Assembly (NCBI GenBank): GCA_963556255.1
Contig: OY744611.1
Coordinates: 38,842,306 to 38,906,305 of the forward strand
Length of the DNA stretch: 64,000 bases
Direction: 5' to 3'
From: Allolobophora icterica
Lineage: Eukaryota; Annelida; Clitellata; Crassiclitellata; Lumbricidae
The position numbers and the translations under genes were made by a program. This document shows, one piece after another, positions 1 through 11,908 of this stretch; position 1 is the first letter of the stretch; the number at the start of each line of letters is the position of its first letter. The notes below the pieces were generated by a model, which was given only the letters and a program-made list of their open reading frames with translations, had not been told where the DNA came from and did no database searches.

Positions 1-129
1 ATGTATGCATGTATGTATGTATGTATGTATGTATGTATGTATGTATGTATGTATGTATGTATGTATGTATGTATGTATGTATGTATGTATGTATGTATGT
101 ATGTATGTATGTATGTATGTATGTATGTA
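1..129. repeat. (ATGT)n microsatellite
   Basis: Nearly perfect tetranucleotide array of about 32 units starting at the window edge, so its full length is unknown. The same TATG/CATA repeat type recurs at 0.93, 6.5, 14.8 and 40.7 kb. Open frames over it (Met-Tyr-Val-Cys or His-Thr-Tyr-Ile repeats) are artefacts of the repeat. Confidence 0.97.
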
Positions 130-929
130 CGTATCTAGACACAATAACACATTTTAGGTGCCTCACAAAAGTGTATACTAGAGAATAGGTTTGAAGGAGA
201 TTAGTAACAATAATATTAAAGTAAAAATCAAGAAAGCTAAGCTTATAGATAAGGTAAGGCAAGGTAACGTTGTTCTCCGTATCCCACTCTGGGACCTACA
301 AGTAAACCTCGCATTCCTTCTCCTACGTCAAAATATTGCATTACTTTATATTCGATTTAAAAGGTGATCTGTTAATATGGGTTTTATAGCGTGGGATGAA
401 TGAAAATCATTCTGACGAAATTATGCTGAGGATTGTTACACTTCAGCTCTGGTGTCGACTGGCACTCTGAAGTTTTGTGGCCTCAAGTGCCCTTTGCCCT
501 TCACTTTGAATATCAGTGTCCCTGCTGTAATCACAAAACTGAGATGCTAGAAGTGGTAATCAAATCTTATGCAATGTTAATCACTAAAAAGGTCGTCAGA
601 ATTGTGAGGAAAAGAACACTATCATGAATTAGATAAGTCCTTGACCATTACTTATTTTTAAAGTTGTCACGAGTTGTGTGTTCATAAATAGCTATTCTGC
701 AAAAACGTCATTTTGTTTAGTCCCCGTGCCAACAATTTAAAACTTTGCTCCCCTACAAAATTCCTGCGGACGCCCACGGCTACACATTTTTACTATAACC
801 GTGGTTTTATGAAGTCACGTTTGATTTGGCTAAAGAGATTGATAAGAGAGAATTAATTGCATCATGCTAAGTTCCTTAACAGCACCAGCATTAATTTTGT
901 ACTGTACATAAACAGCTGTAAATATTCAT
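130..929. other. AT-rich stretch without recognisable gene
   Basis: No reading frame with protein-like composition, no splice-bounded exon and no repeat recognised elsewhere in the window. The 64-codon frame at 433-627 has no features supporting a gene. Confidence 0.5.
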
Positions 930-955
930 ACATACAAGTATGCATGCAAGCATAC

Positions 956-996
<41 letters not shown>

Positions 997-1475
997 ATTG
1001 TATATATATATCACCATACACACACATACTAACATACATACTAATATATATACACACAAATATGCATGCATACATACATGCTTATATACATACATACATA
1101 CATACATACATACATTACATACATACATACATACATTACATACATTCATGCATATACACATACATACATAGATACGTACATATATATATGCACATACATA
1201 CATACATACATACATACATACATACATACATACATACATACATACATACATACATACATACATACATACATACATACATACATACATACATACATACATA
1301 CATACATACTAACATGCATACATACATACACACGAATATACATACAAACATACATGATTATATACATACACATACACATACATACATGCACACATACATA
1401 CATTCATAAATACTAACATGCATGCATGCATACATACATACATACACACCATCATACATACAGACATACATACAC
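930..1475. repeat. (CATA)n / (AT)n compound microsatellite
   Basis: A short (AT)n stretch near 955-1010 grades into a long CATA array with occasional CATG, CACA and TTACA interruptions. Long overlapping frames on both strands are caused by the repeat, not by genes. Confidence 0.95.
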
Positions 1476-1729
1476 ACACTAGCTTTACATTGTATCTCAT
1501 TACCCATTGCGTCGCAGTAACACCCGACGCATTACATCACAACAGATTCCACCCCATGACATCACACTTCGTAACGTTACGTTCTTTCCAGAAAGCGATG
1601 CATTTCCGGAATAGTTGACGAAAGATATTTTAACACGGGCGCTGAGCATTCATCACATCACTGGGCGCAATAATTACTTGGCACAGCGGTTGCAGTAACC
1701 CGATCGGTGTTGGGCGTCATTGGTCCTGC

Positions 1730-2005
<276 letters not shown>

Positions 2006-3040
2006 AGGCACGATGCTTAGAACTGAGTGATAAGAACCGTGGAATTTCGGGTCACGGTGCTGAGGCATTTGATACGCATTAATTGGTACATGCCCTGCGT
2101 GTCTCGCTTATCCAGCTGCTATTTTTACGGCGAAAACAATTTCTTGTGTTCGATCAGCTACTTCTTTAAAGCATATCGTTATCAAATTAAATAATTAATT
2201 ACCGAATCCAATAAATTACTTATATATCGGATGGATTTTATGCCATTCTGTGACAGTTTCTTGTGCAGAATCTTGCCTAATTTGTGACAACTGATATAGT
2301 TCTAACGGTCTACGGGTGGGCCACAATAACTGCAGTACGTTGCCAGGCAAACGTCAATGAACAAACTGGCCACATTTCTTTTGGAATGAATTTTGGACGC
2401 GTAGTTTTCTTGGAGCATTGAAATTCGCTGGACAATTCGTTGTCGGATTCTTAGATGTCAAATGTTTATCTCAACTTCATTTATTCTTAGATAAGTTATG
2501 CACAGCGTGTCTGATGTTGTCTGTGGTATGCTATGAATGCTTTTTCATCAGCGATAGTGTGTTCACCGCCGCCGCAAACTCCTCGTCGTGGAGGGCTCAC
2601 AATCGCTTCTGTGTTGAGGGGTTCTCGACAAAGCCCTCAATTGGTTTTAAGCAGAGTCGAACTGTTAGGCGACCTAGGTGGAGGCCACGAGACTAGACAG
2701 ACTCCTAGTGCAATCACTCGAGACGTAGCCTACTCTGACAGTAAGACATACACCGTCTGAGAAACGAAAGTTATGATGCTTATTGCTTTCTTATGTTGTT
2801 TTGTACTTCTAGAATCTTCGTCCCATCCGAAAGGGCTTGTTAAACCAAAAGACAATTATGAAATCGCGACTGTCGCCGAATTCAGACCCTTGTGACATTC
2901 TACTGGAGCTAGATAAATAGCCAGATATAACCGCACCTGCATACATACATACTTACATACACACACACACACGTATACATACATACCTAAACACATGCAA
3001 ACATTCATACATGCATTTATGTGTAATTTGGCTACATATA
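2006..3040. other. non-repetitive intergenic stretch
   Basis: No supported gene. A GC-richer patch at about 2560-2750 is open in two + frames but shows no recognisable domain or splice context. A short CATA array at 2937-3000 precedes the mariner-type insertion. Confidence 0.4.
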
Positions 3041-4249
3041 CAGGGTGCGGCAAAATAAAGTAATCCCCTGCAGAGTGTTGCAAATTCTGTAGCAACCGCT
3101 TAGAATTTTTATATAAAACTTGGTAATGATATTGTCTGTTCACATCTACATATAACTTCCAAATGTTATTTAACAATTTTGAAATATGACAAAGTTATGT
3201 TATTTCAAACACGACACCCCCCACGATTTTACATGGTTAAAAATAGTTACTTTGTAAATAAAGAAGAAAAATAAATGGTACAACTTGAAATATTTTTACA
3301 ACAAAGCTTTACGAATTGCACTTTCAATTTTACATTAAGTGTTCAAAGTGTCCACCATTGGCCTGCACGCATGCCTTCAGCCGTTTGGTAAAGTTCTTGA
3401 TGGCCTTGTTGATCGGCGCCTGTGGCATATCGTCCCATATTGACTGCAAAGCGGCTTTCAACTCGGCGATTGTCTTTGGCTTCGGCTGGAGTTTGTGATA
3501 CCTTTCCAGCATGGCTCCCCACACGTGATAGTCAAGGGGGTTGAGATCTGAGGAATTTGGTGGCCACTGGTCCTTCTCAATGATCTCAGGACAGTTTGCG
3601 TGCAGCCACTCCTGCGTGACACGTGCCGTGTGCGCTGGAGCGCCGTCCTGCTGGAAAATGAACCCGACTGGCATCAACTGGTTGCAGTCCTCAATGAGCT
3701 GCGGAAGCAGTCGACGAAGGTAATACTGAGCGTTAACTTTCGCTTTCTCGTCGATGAAGTGGAGCCGACCTTTACCCCCAAAGCAGACCCCAGCAGACAC
3801 CATAATGTGTTTTGCAAACTTTTCCCTCTGGACCAGCAAGCGACTTGGCCTGACATCGACCTTCTTTCCTCTTGACCACACGCGGTTGTTCTGGTTGCTG
3901 ACAGGTGGGTTGAGGTAGAAATTTTTCTCATCCGTGAAGAACACGCGTTTGGTATCACGAACTTTGAACCGACGTAGCTTTTAAGCTGGTGCCCTGTTTT
4001 TTGTTTTCATAATAAATGCTACAGTACAACCAATAACGCAACCGTAAAATTTGCACGTTATAAAGCGTGGGCTTGTCTCTGTTCAAATAGCATAACTTAG
4101 TCAATTGTAGTGATAATATAATGTAATTTGGCAATTGTACGTAGATATGAATGACCAATGGCCGTGTAAATTTTCTTATAAAAATCCAACTTCGTTCTTG
4201 AGATATCAACCAAACACTGCAGGGGATTACTTTATTTTGCCGCACCCTG
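3041..4249 (-). mobile_element. mariner/maT-type DNA transposon with perfect terminal inverted repeats
   Basis: The element begins CAGGGTGCGGCAAAATAAAG and its first 33 bases are the exact reverse complement of its last 33 (4217-4249). Both ends are flanked by TA (3039-3040 and 4250-4251), the target duplication of the Tc1/mariner superfamily. At 1209 bp it is slightly short for an autonomous maT-like element. It carries the - strand transposase remnant at 3330-3944. The ends look intact, so the copy could be mobilised in trans, but its own transposase lacks the DNA-binding part. Confidence 0.93.
3330..3944 (-). pseudogene. DD37D transposase, catalytic domain only (5'-truncated)
   Basis: The frame encodes the RNase-H-like catalytic half of an IS630/Tc1/mariner transposase. 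The first Asp is in FFTDEKNF, the second in QQDGAPAHTA and the third in SSDLNPLDYHVWG. Exactly 37 residues separate the second Asp from the Asp of LDY, giving a DD37D signature as in the maT group. The C-terminus is complete. The frame can be followed upstream of the catalytic region for only about 16 residues (to about 3983) before an in-frame stop. The remaining roughly 270 bases to the terminal repeat are too short for the usual N-terminal helix-turn-helix domains of about 110 residues. It is therefore a decayed or internally deleted gene. Confidence 0.9.
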
Positions 4250-5135
4250 TATACCTACATACATACAAATATTCATACATGCATGCATACATACATACAC
4301 GCATTGTATTGTGTCTAGAAATTTAGAAAGAGCCTCTCGCAGAATAACTATTCAAAGGCACTCTCGGCACAGAAGTCTTGGGGAAACATGCGAAAATGCC
4401 TTTAGGGAACGCGAGCCCACTGAGGAAATGCCAGTCATTAGTTTGGCCCTGAGCAGAGGTGGAAGGTCGTTCCGGATCGTGGGACCCACTACAGCAAACG
4501 CCCAGTGCTGGGCCAAGGCAGTTTTAGTACTGAGAACAAAAAGATCAAGCCACGTATACATACATCTATGCACGCATACATACACGCCTATACATACAAT
4601 CATATATACATCTATGCATGGTCTACATGCATAGGCTACATGCATACCTACGTACATAAATACATGCATGTACGTATAGTCGCAGCGGCCTGAAGTAGTG
4701 TTGCATTTAACAGCAATCGCATTAGCGTGACTGTGCACAGTGAGTGTTCTCCGACATCGAAGAGAATTCTCCTCTCTAATGGACTTCCAATAAGAGTTCA
4801 TTGACCTGCGTTTGAACAGACTATGCTCACTGCGTGCCACACAACCATGCGTTTCTCTATTCTTAGACAACAAATTAAGACCCATTATGACTGCTTTATT
4901 CCTGACCGATTTTCCATCGCTTTTTGTACTCTTATCTCTCAGCGCGCTTATCTTCTAAGATTGACCTCTCTCTCGATTCTCAAGAATTCGACCTGACGAA
5001 GTCATTTTTTTCTCTTTCTCTCTTTCTACTTTTCATTCTCCATTCTATGTTTCTGCATCGGCTTCTTCGTGTTCATACGGCGCCCCTGAGAAGTTTGTTA
5101 TGGCACTATAAAACGCTCCGAGCCATAATATTCTT
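4250..5135. other. mixed repeats, possible SINE fragment, no gene
   Basis: CATA arrays lie at 4255-4305 and 4555-4680. The part between them (about 4320-4545) contains a stretch resembling one at 45036-45110 (a 'gatcattccaaat...gggcccagc' type segment), so it is probably a fragment of a dispersed retroelement. No coding evidence. Confidence 0.4.
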
Positions 5136-5275
5136 ATGATATTTCTCTCTCTCCCTCTCTATCTCCCTCTGTCTCTCTCCCTTTCTGTCTCTCCCTCCCT
5201 CTCTCTATCTTTCTCTTTCCCTCTCTTTCCCCCTCTCTCTTCCTCTCTCTGTCTCTGCCTCTCTCTCTCTCTCCC
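5136..5275. repeat. pyrimidine-rich CTCT tract
   Basis: Imperfect (CT)n with CCCT and TTCT interruptions on the + strand. Serine/leucine-rich frames over it are artefacts. Confidence 0.85.
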
Positions 5276-5479
5276 AATTTATTCTTCACTTTTTCATAAT
5301 AGTACTCACAGTTCTTTATTTAGACTTCATTCTCTCTCTGGCTGTGATTCTGTCTTGCTCTGTCTGTTTATAGTTGTCTGTCTGCACATCTCTTTGTTTG
5401 TTTGCTTTTCTGTCTGTCTGTCTGTTCGTATGTATGTCTGCCTGCTTGCCGTTGTCGTGCATCAATAAATGAGTACATA

Positions 5480-6510
5480 ATATATATATTATTCGGCGAA
5501 TGTACAAGATTTCGTGAAAATTAAGTGTTGAAGAATCTCCCCAATTAACCACCAGATGCAGATTTCGCACTGAATTCAAACTACAGACAAAGTTACTAGT
5601 CCACGAGTTCCAACGAATGCCTCAGACGCCTGTACTTGCGTACGTAACATAGGAAATAAAAAACCACGACAAGAATGCGAAATATCTGGGAAACCGTGAC
5701 CACACCCTCATCACTTTAGCAGTCAGTGCCATAAACGTTTTGGACGCAAAGCTTTCGAGAGACATTGGAAACCGCGATGGTGCAATCATAAGAATATGCA
5801 TTTCCGATGTTAGTGTAATTTTAGCTATGAAACAATGAATCAGAACGCATCCAGTTGATTGAATGATTGATTGAGGGCGCATTTGCAATGTATTACAATT
5901 ATAGGCATCACGGATGTATATATACATGTACATGGTATGCATGAATGTAGGCCAACACTGTGAACGAAAAAAACGCACCCTAAAACGTCTCCTATAATCA
6001 ATAAAATTATTACGTAAGAAGCTCCAAACCAAGCAGAAGGAATTTGATTTCATGATTACGAATGAATTTAATTATATTTTAACTATAACAAAGGTTTGCT
6101 CCATGCAGTTTAGTTTGTCGCAGAAAGCATAAAGAGCCTGACTAGTTTGTGTTCTTTGGTAAATTCCATTTTGTAAGGGTAGCTATATATACAAATGACA
6201 CACTGGTCTATTTTTTAATGTGGATTTCATAAAATTTTTAATTTAGGTCCCATCATAGCCAAGATAACAAAACTTTGAGTTATTGAAATTGTTACGTATT
6301 TGACAGTAATAAGGACTCCGTTTTTGCGGTTCACGGTGTTAATCTATGAATGTGCGTGCGTAGCCGACTGTCGTAATTAATGCGGCGTCGAAATAATTGA
6401 CTGAGACGAGACAAGAACATTTGCGAAATCTGTAGAGGAATCCGTTAATAGTTTATCCGCAGGAATGGATGACCTCATGATAAGCTCTTAAATGCAATAA
6501 ATCATTGTAG
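5480..6510. other. AT-rich intergenic stretch
   Basis: No open frame with protein-like composition, no recognised transposon ends, and no match by eye to other repeats in the window. Confidence 0.4.
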
Positions 6511-6514
6511 GTAC

Positions 6515-6679
6515 GTATGTACGTACGTATGTATAGGCTATATGCAGGCCTATGTATTATGTGTTTGAATGTATTTATGTATGTATGTATGTATGTATGT
6601 ATGTATGTATGTATGTATGTATGTATGTATGTATGTATGTATGTATGTATGTATGTATGTATGTATGTATGTATGTATG

Positions 6680-6713
<34 letters not shown>

Positions 6714-7085
6714 TATATGTACGTATGCATTTGCATGTATGTACCTTTGTATGTATGCATGTATGTAAATATGTTTGTTTGTATGTATGTATGTATGTAT
6801 GTATGTATGTATGTATGTATGTATGTATGTATGTATGTATGTATGTATGTATGTATGTATGTATGTATGTATGTATGTATGCATTTACATGTATGTATGT
6901 CTGTATGTATGCATGTATGTATTTATGTATGTATGAACACATGCATGCATATACGTATGTATGCATGTATGTATCTAGGCATGTATGTATGTATGTATGC
7001 TTGTATGTAAGCATGTATGCATGCATGCATGTATGCATGTATGTGTATGTATGTATGTATGTATGTATGTATGTGTTTGTGTACT
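6515..7085. repeat. (TATG)n microsatellite, long
   Basis: About 570 bp of TATG units with sporadic CATG, TTTG and TACG variants. Frames of up to 182 codons on both strands are repeat translations. Confidence 0.97.
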
Positions 7086-7338
7086 GTGTATGCATCATAG
7101 CACTTGCATAGAGTCCTTTAGTGACTCATAAGGGCGTTCCGGCATGGCTACCTAGGAATCACCGAACAAATGTCTTAAGACAGGCAGTAAAAGTTGTCTG
7201 TACCATAGGCCTACATGATTTAAGATCATCATTTCTTTCGCTCTGGTTTAAATTAAAAGTGAATAGACCGTATAATTGCAACTGTGACACATTCCTTAAT
7301 CCGAAAGAGTCTGCAATAAACTCGATGACTGTGGACGT

Positions 7339-7482
7339 AATTTTCCACTAATCCATAGTTCGTCCATTGCCATAATTTTCCACTAATCCATAGTTCGTCC
7401 ATTGCCATAATTTTCCACATATCCATAGTTCGTCCATTTACCATAATTTCTCATTCGTCACTAGTTCATCCATTGCCACATC
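7339..7482. repeat. about 35-bp tandem repeat, about 4 copies
   Basis: Units contain ATAATTTTCCACTAATCCAT followed by AGTTCGTCCATTGCC. The first three are nearly identical and the fourth is diverged. Function unknown. Confidence 0.85.
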
Positions 7483-8260
7483 AATGTGGAGATCTATTGA
7501 AATCCCGCTTAGAAAACCGTTGAGACGTTTAACGTGAAGAGAGATTAACTTATCTGACTTTCGTTAGGAATTTACTCAAATGCAGTGTAATCAGAATAAT
7601 TTTTTGGTAAAATTAGACTAACTTAATCGGAAAATGTCTTCGGCTGCTCTGTTCTGATCCTGAAGCTGAAAGAGCCACGTGGTTGGAGCACAGGCACACG
7701 ACATTCATGCAGTCAAAAATCCGGCTAACCTTCCGCGATAAGGACGTATACCCTCCAAAGGCTCCAATGCCACCATGGGCAAATAGGCTACAGCAGGCAC
7801 GGACAGAAATGAACTCGACAACTTAGCTTAAAAATTGCCAAAGGTTACATTATGTTGGGTTAAATTATGTTAGGTTACTCTCTGTTAGGTTATATTATGT
7901 TAGGTTACTCTCTGTTAGGTTACATTATGTCAGGTTACTCTATGTTAGGTTAAATTGTGTTGGTTTACATTATGTTAGGGGTTACATTATGTTAGGGGTT
8001 ACATTATGTTGTGTTACACTATGTTGGGTTCCACAACATAAAGTAAAGTAACCTAACATGCTGTAATATAACAACAGTTGTAAGTGGTTCAGAAGACATA
8101 CAATATTATGTGTTAATGTGTCTGCTAATTAATGGGAATGCTCAATAGTCGATCCTTTGCGTATTGCTACTTGAGTACAGATTAGAGCCTCCATGAAACG
8201 GTTATAATTGCTCAGCGCCATCGATTGATGCTAGGTCATTCGATAAGAGCACTTAATAAA
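7483..8260. repeat. TTATGTTAGGTTA minisatellite with flanking sequence
   Basis: Between about 7845 and 8035 an irregular array of roughly 13-20-bp units is built on TTAGGTTACATTATG, including TTAGGGGTTAC variants. The TTAGG cores resemble telomere-type repeats, but the units are longer and irregular, so this is not a telomeric array. The rest of the stretch is unremarkable. Confidence 0.7.
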
Positions 8261-8265
8261 TGCAC

Positions 8266-8290
8266 AGCAGTACTACTACTACTACTACTG

Positions 8291-8380
<90 letters not shown>

Positions 8381-8489
8381 TACCATTACTACTACTACTA
8401 CTACTACTACTATACCATTACTACTGCTGCTGCTGCTACTACTACTACTACTACTACTACTACCACTACTACTACTACTACTACTACCA

Positions 8490-8521
<32 letters not shown>

Positions 8522-8537
8522 ACTACTACTACTGCTG

Positions 8538-8622
<85 letters not shown>

Positions 8623-8633
8623 CACTACTACTT
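8266..8633. repeat. (ACT)n triplet microsatellite
   Basis: About 120 triplets, mainly ACT with GCT, ACC and two ATACCATT interruptions. Poly-Leu, poly-Thr, poly-Tyr, poly-Ser and poly-Val frames all derive from it. Confidence 0.97.
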
Positions 8634-9558
8634 GACAGAAACAGAAACAGGCAGACTAAGACAGAGACACAGACAAATACAAAGACAAAGGCGTAGACAG
8701 ATACAAATGAAGACATTAAATGAAAGTGTTAGACATCAAATGAAAGTGTTAGACATAATTTAAGTCCGAGATGTCGAAAACTCGGATGACACTGCGTGGA
8801 GAAAGCATAAAAGAAAAACGGCCGACGGATCGGGGATCATGAAACCGACACGGCAGACAAAGTGGATAATTTAAGTTTCAGTCGGCAATCGGAATTTCTC
8901 GTCCGGTGTTTAACCCCCATTGTCTTTAACACGCGGCTGTTAATCACCCTCTTATCAGCCCCGACGACGTTGCGTCGCAGCAGCCACGCCCGTATACGCT
9001 TTCACTCCATCCATCAGCCTCTCTTCCTCTGAAACGCACCAGCAGCAGCAGCAACCGACGCCAAGTCGTCATTGAGATCCGGATCCCACCGCCGCTGCCG
9101 CGCTATTCATTCCTCTCGAATGTCTGCTATTACGTGTTTTAGTACCTTGGCCAACGAACCAACCAATGGCCCGAGAAGAGATCGCCTGGCCCGAACGGCG
9201 AAGTGACCGACTGCCTCCGTGTCGGAGTTAACTTCGGTCGAGTTAGATATCGATGGAAGGAGGAGAGGAGGTCCAGCCGCAGTCAGTGATTCAGGCGCTG
9301 AGTGCGTCGCAGATAAAACCAGGAGTCAGCTGAAGGGAAGGAGACAGTGTTGTGGAACAGCTGAACGAGTGGAAGACAGAAGCTGCGTTAACTACTAATG
9401 ATAAAACTCACGCTGCAGACGAGTTTCTGAATGTAATTCTGCATTGGTGTCAAGGTGTCAGTCAGTCCGTTGTCAGAGTGTCAGTCAGTGGACAAGAGAA
9501 GCGTCGATTTCTGGTTGAAGACTTGAAGAACGTAATTTGGAAGGGTCTTCGAGGTGCG

Positions 9559-9630
9559 ATGGCCAACAGAATCCGACAATCGACGATGGACATTGTGCTA
9601 GCTGCAACAACCGTCCTACTACTGCATGGG
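9559..9630 (+). CDS. orphan first exon encoding a signal peptide
   Basis: The ATG is in good context (GCG before, G after) and is followed by a basic stretch (MANRIRQST) and a hydrophobic core (IVLAATTVLLL). A consensus splice donor GTAAGC follows at 9631 after 24 codons, phase 0. The GC-rich leader upstream (about 8900-9558) looks like a 5' UTR or promoter-proximal region and contains a minimal ATG-TAA upstream frame at 9430. No other ATG lies in this frame upstream. The next + strand host exon is the vWA exon at 25207, which needs an incoming intron of phase 1. If this is the first exon of that gene, at least one more exon (phase 0 in, phase 1 out) is missing from this reading; it could lie in the gap at 11709-11908. 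The signal-peptide reading is fairly convincing; the link to the vWA gene is inference. Confidence 0.55.
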
Positions 9631-9639
9631 GTAAGCAAA

Positions 9640-10795
9640 CTGTCCCTACGTATCCAAAACTTAATTCTTATATAGTAGAAGAATCTATTATTTTACGTTA
9701 CTTATAGGCCCATAATTATAATTTGCTTCTTACTCTTTCTGCTTTCTATTCATCCTATCCATTAGGCTATAGTATTTATTTGTTTATTAGTATAATTTGT
9801 TAAGCTTTACTTTTTTATATTTATTATAATTACATTTATTACTAATCTATAATTTACACTAATATCTATGTAGCGTCTGTTCATAATGACAGGCATCAGC
9901 CGATGATGCAAAGGAAGTAGTCTTATGTACTTGATCGGGCACCTTCACAGTGACCGCTTCAGTTGAGTTTCGAACCCGTAAACTCCATAAGATAAGCGCT
10001 CAGCAATGTGTTAGACACTAGGCAACTGGTTGGGTAGACCTGCGAGATACTAATATTAAGTGTCGTCATGAGGTACAATTTGGCATGAGACACATTATGT
10101 CTTGGACATAGGCCTACTGTACCTGTCAATTAAATACAATTTTAATGAAACACAGCGCTAATTTAAATGGTTTTTATCACATTCAATTGTGCTGCTGACG
10201 TATTGATGTGATGCAGAAGTTTAAGACGCGTGATCGTCTGAGTTTTTTTACTGAGATAAGAATAGACCTACTTTTAATTAGGCCTACATACCAGTATATG
10301 CCCGTGCTTTGAGACGCCGCATTTTGATAAGAGGAGTGAACATTTTCTAACTGCGACTTTGTTCCATTAGAGCATAACTTAATTTAGAATTACATGAAAT
10401 TTCTTTTTCACATAATTCCAGTACTTTTCCAGTACCTTTAAAATTGCACTTACTAGCTAATTTTTTTCCTGCAATATTCTGCGCTTTATGTAATACTCTG
10501 AGCTCTCGCTTGCTATCTGTAAAACTTCTCTAACACTTCAAACTAGTTCTAAATTGCTTTTCATATTATATTGTATTAATTGCAATAATTAACATACAAA
10601 TAATAAATAAAAAATAAAAATATGCCAAAAACAGTGTCAGCAACAGACTAGTAAAATAGGAAACAGATATGATTTACTTACAATAAGCCACGGGTGTTTT
10701 AGTAGGTTGTCTACAGAGAGTTAAAAACGCTTGTGTCATAACTAACAGAACATCATTGAATTCATCCAATTTTCAGCTGCAGCAGCGCTGGTAAG
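9640..10795. other. AT-rich stretch with a decayed SINE
   Basis: At about 9863-10025 a sequence with a 'gcatcagccgatg...gagtttcgaacccgtaaac' layout resembles the back-to-front tRNA-derived SINEs elsewhere in the window, but it is strongly diverged. The rest has no supported feature. It would be intronic if the 9559 exon belongs to the vWA gene. Confidence 0.35.
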
Positions 10796-10803
10796 TGGAC
10801 AAA

Positions 10804-10977
10804 CATGGGCGTTGCAGGAATTTTTTTAGGGGGGGCAAATTTTCTTTTCTAGGGGGGAATTTTTCGGGGGTGGGGACGGGGAAAATTTTTTTTTGCATAG
10901 CTATTCATTAACACAGAAAACGAGACAATTTTCAAAATCCAGGGGCAAATGTCCTCCTTGCCCCCCGGGCGCCCATG
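10804..10977. mobile_element. hAT-type MITE, 174 bp, TSD TGGACAAA
   Basis: It starts CATGGGCG and ends CGCCCATG, and is flanked by the perfect 8-bp duplication TGGACAAA (10796-10803 and 10978-10985). The interior has G-run and C-run blocks and no coding capacity. The 8-bp duplication and CA...TG ends are typical of hAT-mobilised elements. Confidence 0.88.
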
Positions 10978-11282
10978 TGGACAAAGCTCTTCTCAAAGCT
11001 GCTTGTCCTTTGCCCTATAGTCATTAAACTCCATGAAGTGGGATCCAAGATGAAGCCCCGTAGTCATTGGTTGAAAACTTTACCCTTGAACAATTGCCAA
11101 TTAAATTTGACTTTAAAAAGCATAACTGCGCAACCAGATTTGCCAGAGGTGTTACAGCAACTACGCCTGGCATGAAAACATATTTTGTATGCTGCAAAAC
11201 TGTTTGTCGACTGCAGCATCAGATGAAAGGCTATGCCGAGCCCCGTCTCTCTGGGAACCTCCCTTAGTTAAAAGAGTAGTGT

Positions 11283-11556
11283 CTTAAGCTATCCCTGAGG
11301 CAGCCATGGGTAACGTCTTAGCGACTTCATTTCCTTAGCCACGGCATATGAAGGCGGGTGGCCAGTCCTCTCTCTCCCATCTCGTCTTCCACCGACAGTG
11401 TACGGTCAGTCAACTCGTTATAGCTGAGTTGGCTGGGAGGCGTAGGTGGAGCAGAAATTTAGAATCAAAATTTTCTGCACTGGCCGGGATTTGAACCCCA
11501 ACCTCTCGACTGATAGTCCAGCGCAGGTAACCACTGCACTATCGAGCACCTCCCTT
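11283..11556 (-). mobile_element. tRNA-derived SINE, family A
   Basis: Read on the - strand it starts with a tRNA-like head containing GTGCAGTGGTTACC (A-box side) and GGGTTCAAATCCC (B box). The body ends in the 'catatgccgtggctaagg...' segment shared with copies at 14286, 26016, 37085 and 46186. SINEs of this kind are transcribed by RNA polymerase III and mobilised by LINE proteins. Confidence 0.8.
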
Positions 11557-11708
11557 GAACCATTTCACAATTTGGAAGTGCATTACTCACTCTACATCAG
11601 GGTGTGAACAAGAGGAAAATCTAATTTAACGCGACTGAACTGCGGAGGCGATTGCCGAAGAAGGATTGGAAGTCACGATTCATTTATTATCTGGCCAATT
11701 AGTCATGT

Positions 11709-11908
11709 NNNNNNNNNNNNNNNNNNNNNNNNNNNNNNNNNNNNNNNNNNNNNNNNNNNNNNNNNNNNNNNNNNNNNNNNNNNNNNNNNNNNNNNNNNNN
11801 NNNNNNNNNNNNNNNNNNNNNNNNNNNNNNNNNNNNNNNNNNNNNNNNNNNNNNNNNNNNNNNNNNNNNNNNNNNNNNNNNNNNNNNNNNNNNNNNNNNN
11901 NNNNNNNN
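11709..11908. other. assembly gap (200 N)
   Basis: Exactly 200 unknown bases, probably a fixed-size placeholder. Frames reported across it are meaningless. Confidence 1.

Noticed and set aside
862..1500. Long Cys/Tyr/Val/Met and His/Thr/Tyr/Ile frames
   Set aside because: Pure translations of CATA/TATG tetranucleotide repeats in all frames; the same applies at 6453-7111, 14789-15108 and 40669-41441.
7845..8035. Telomeric TTAGGG repeat
   Set aside because: TTAGG-containing units are 13-20 bp, irregular and mixed with ACATTATG; no uniform hexamer array.
8225..8763. Poly-Leu, poly-Thr, poly-Tyr, poly-Ser and poly-Val frames
   Set aside because: Triplet microsatellite (ACT)n read in six frames; the same reasoning covers 26616-26865 and 53836-54448.
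11283..11556. Functional tRNA gene
   Set aside because: The A- and B-box-like motifs belong to a SINE head repeated at four other places; the cloverleaf is not complete. The same applies to 26161-26387 and 34193-34428.
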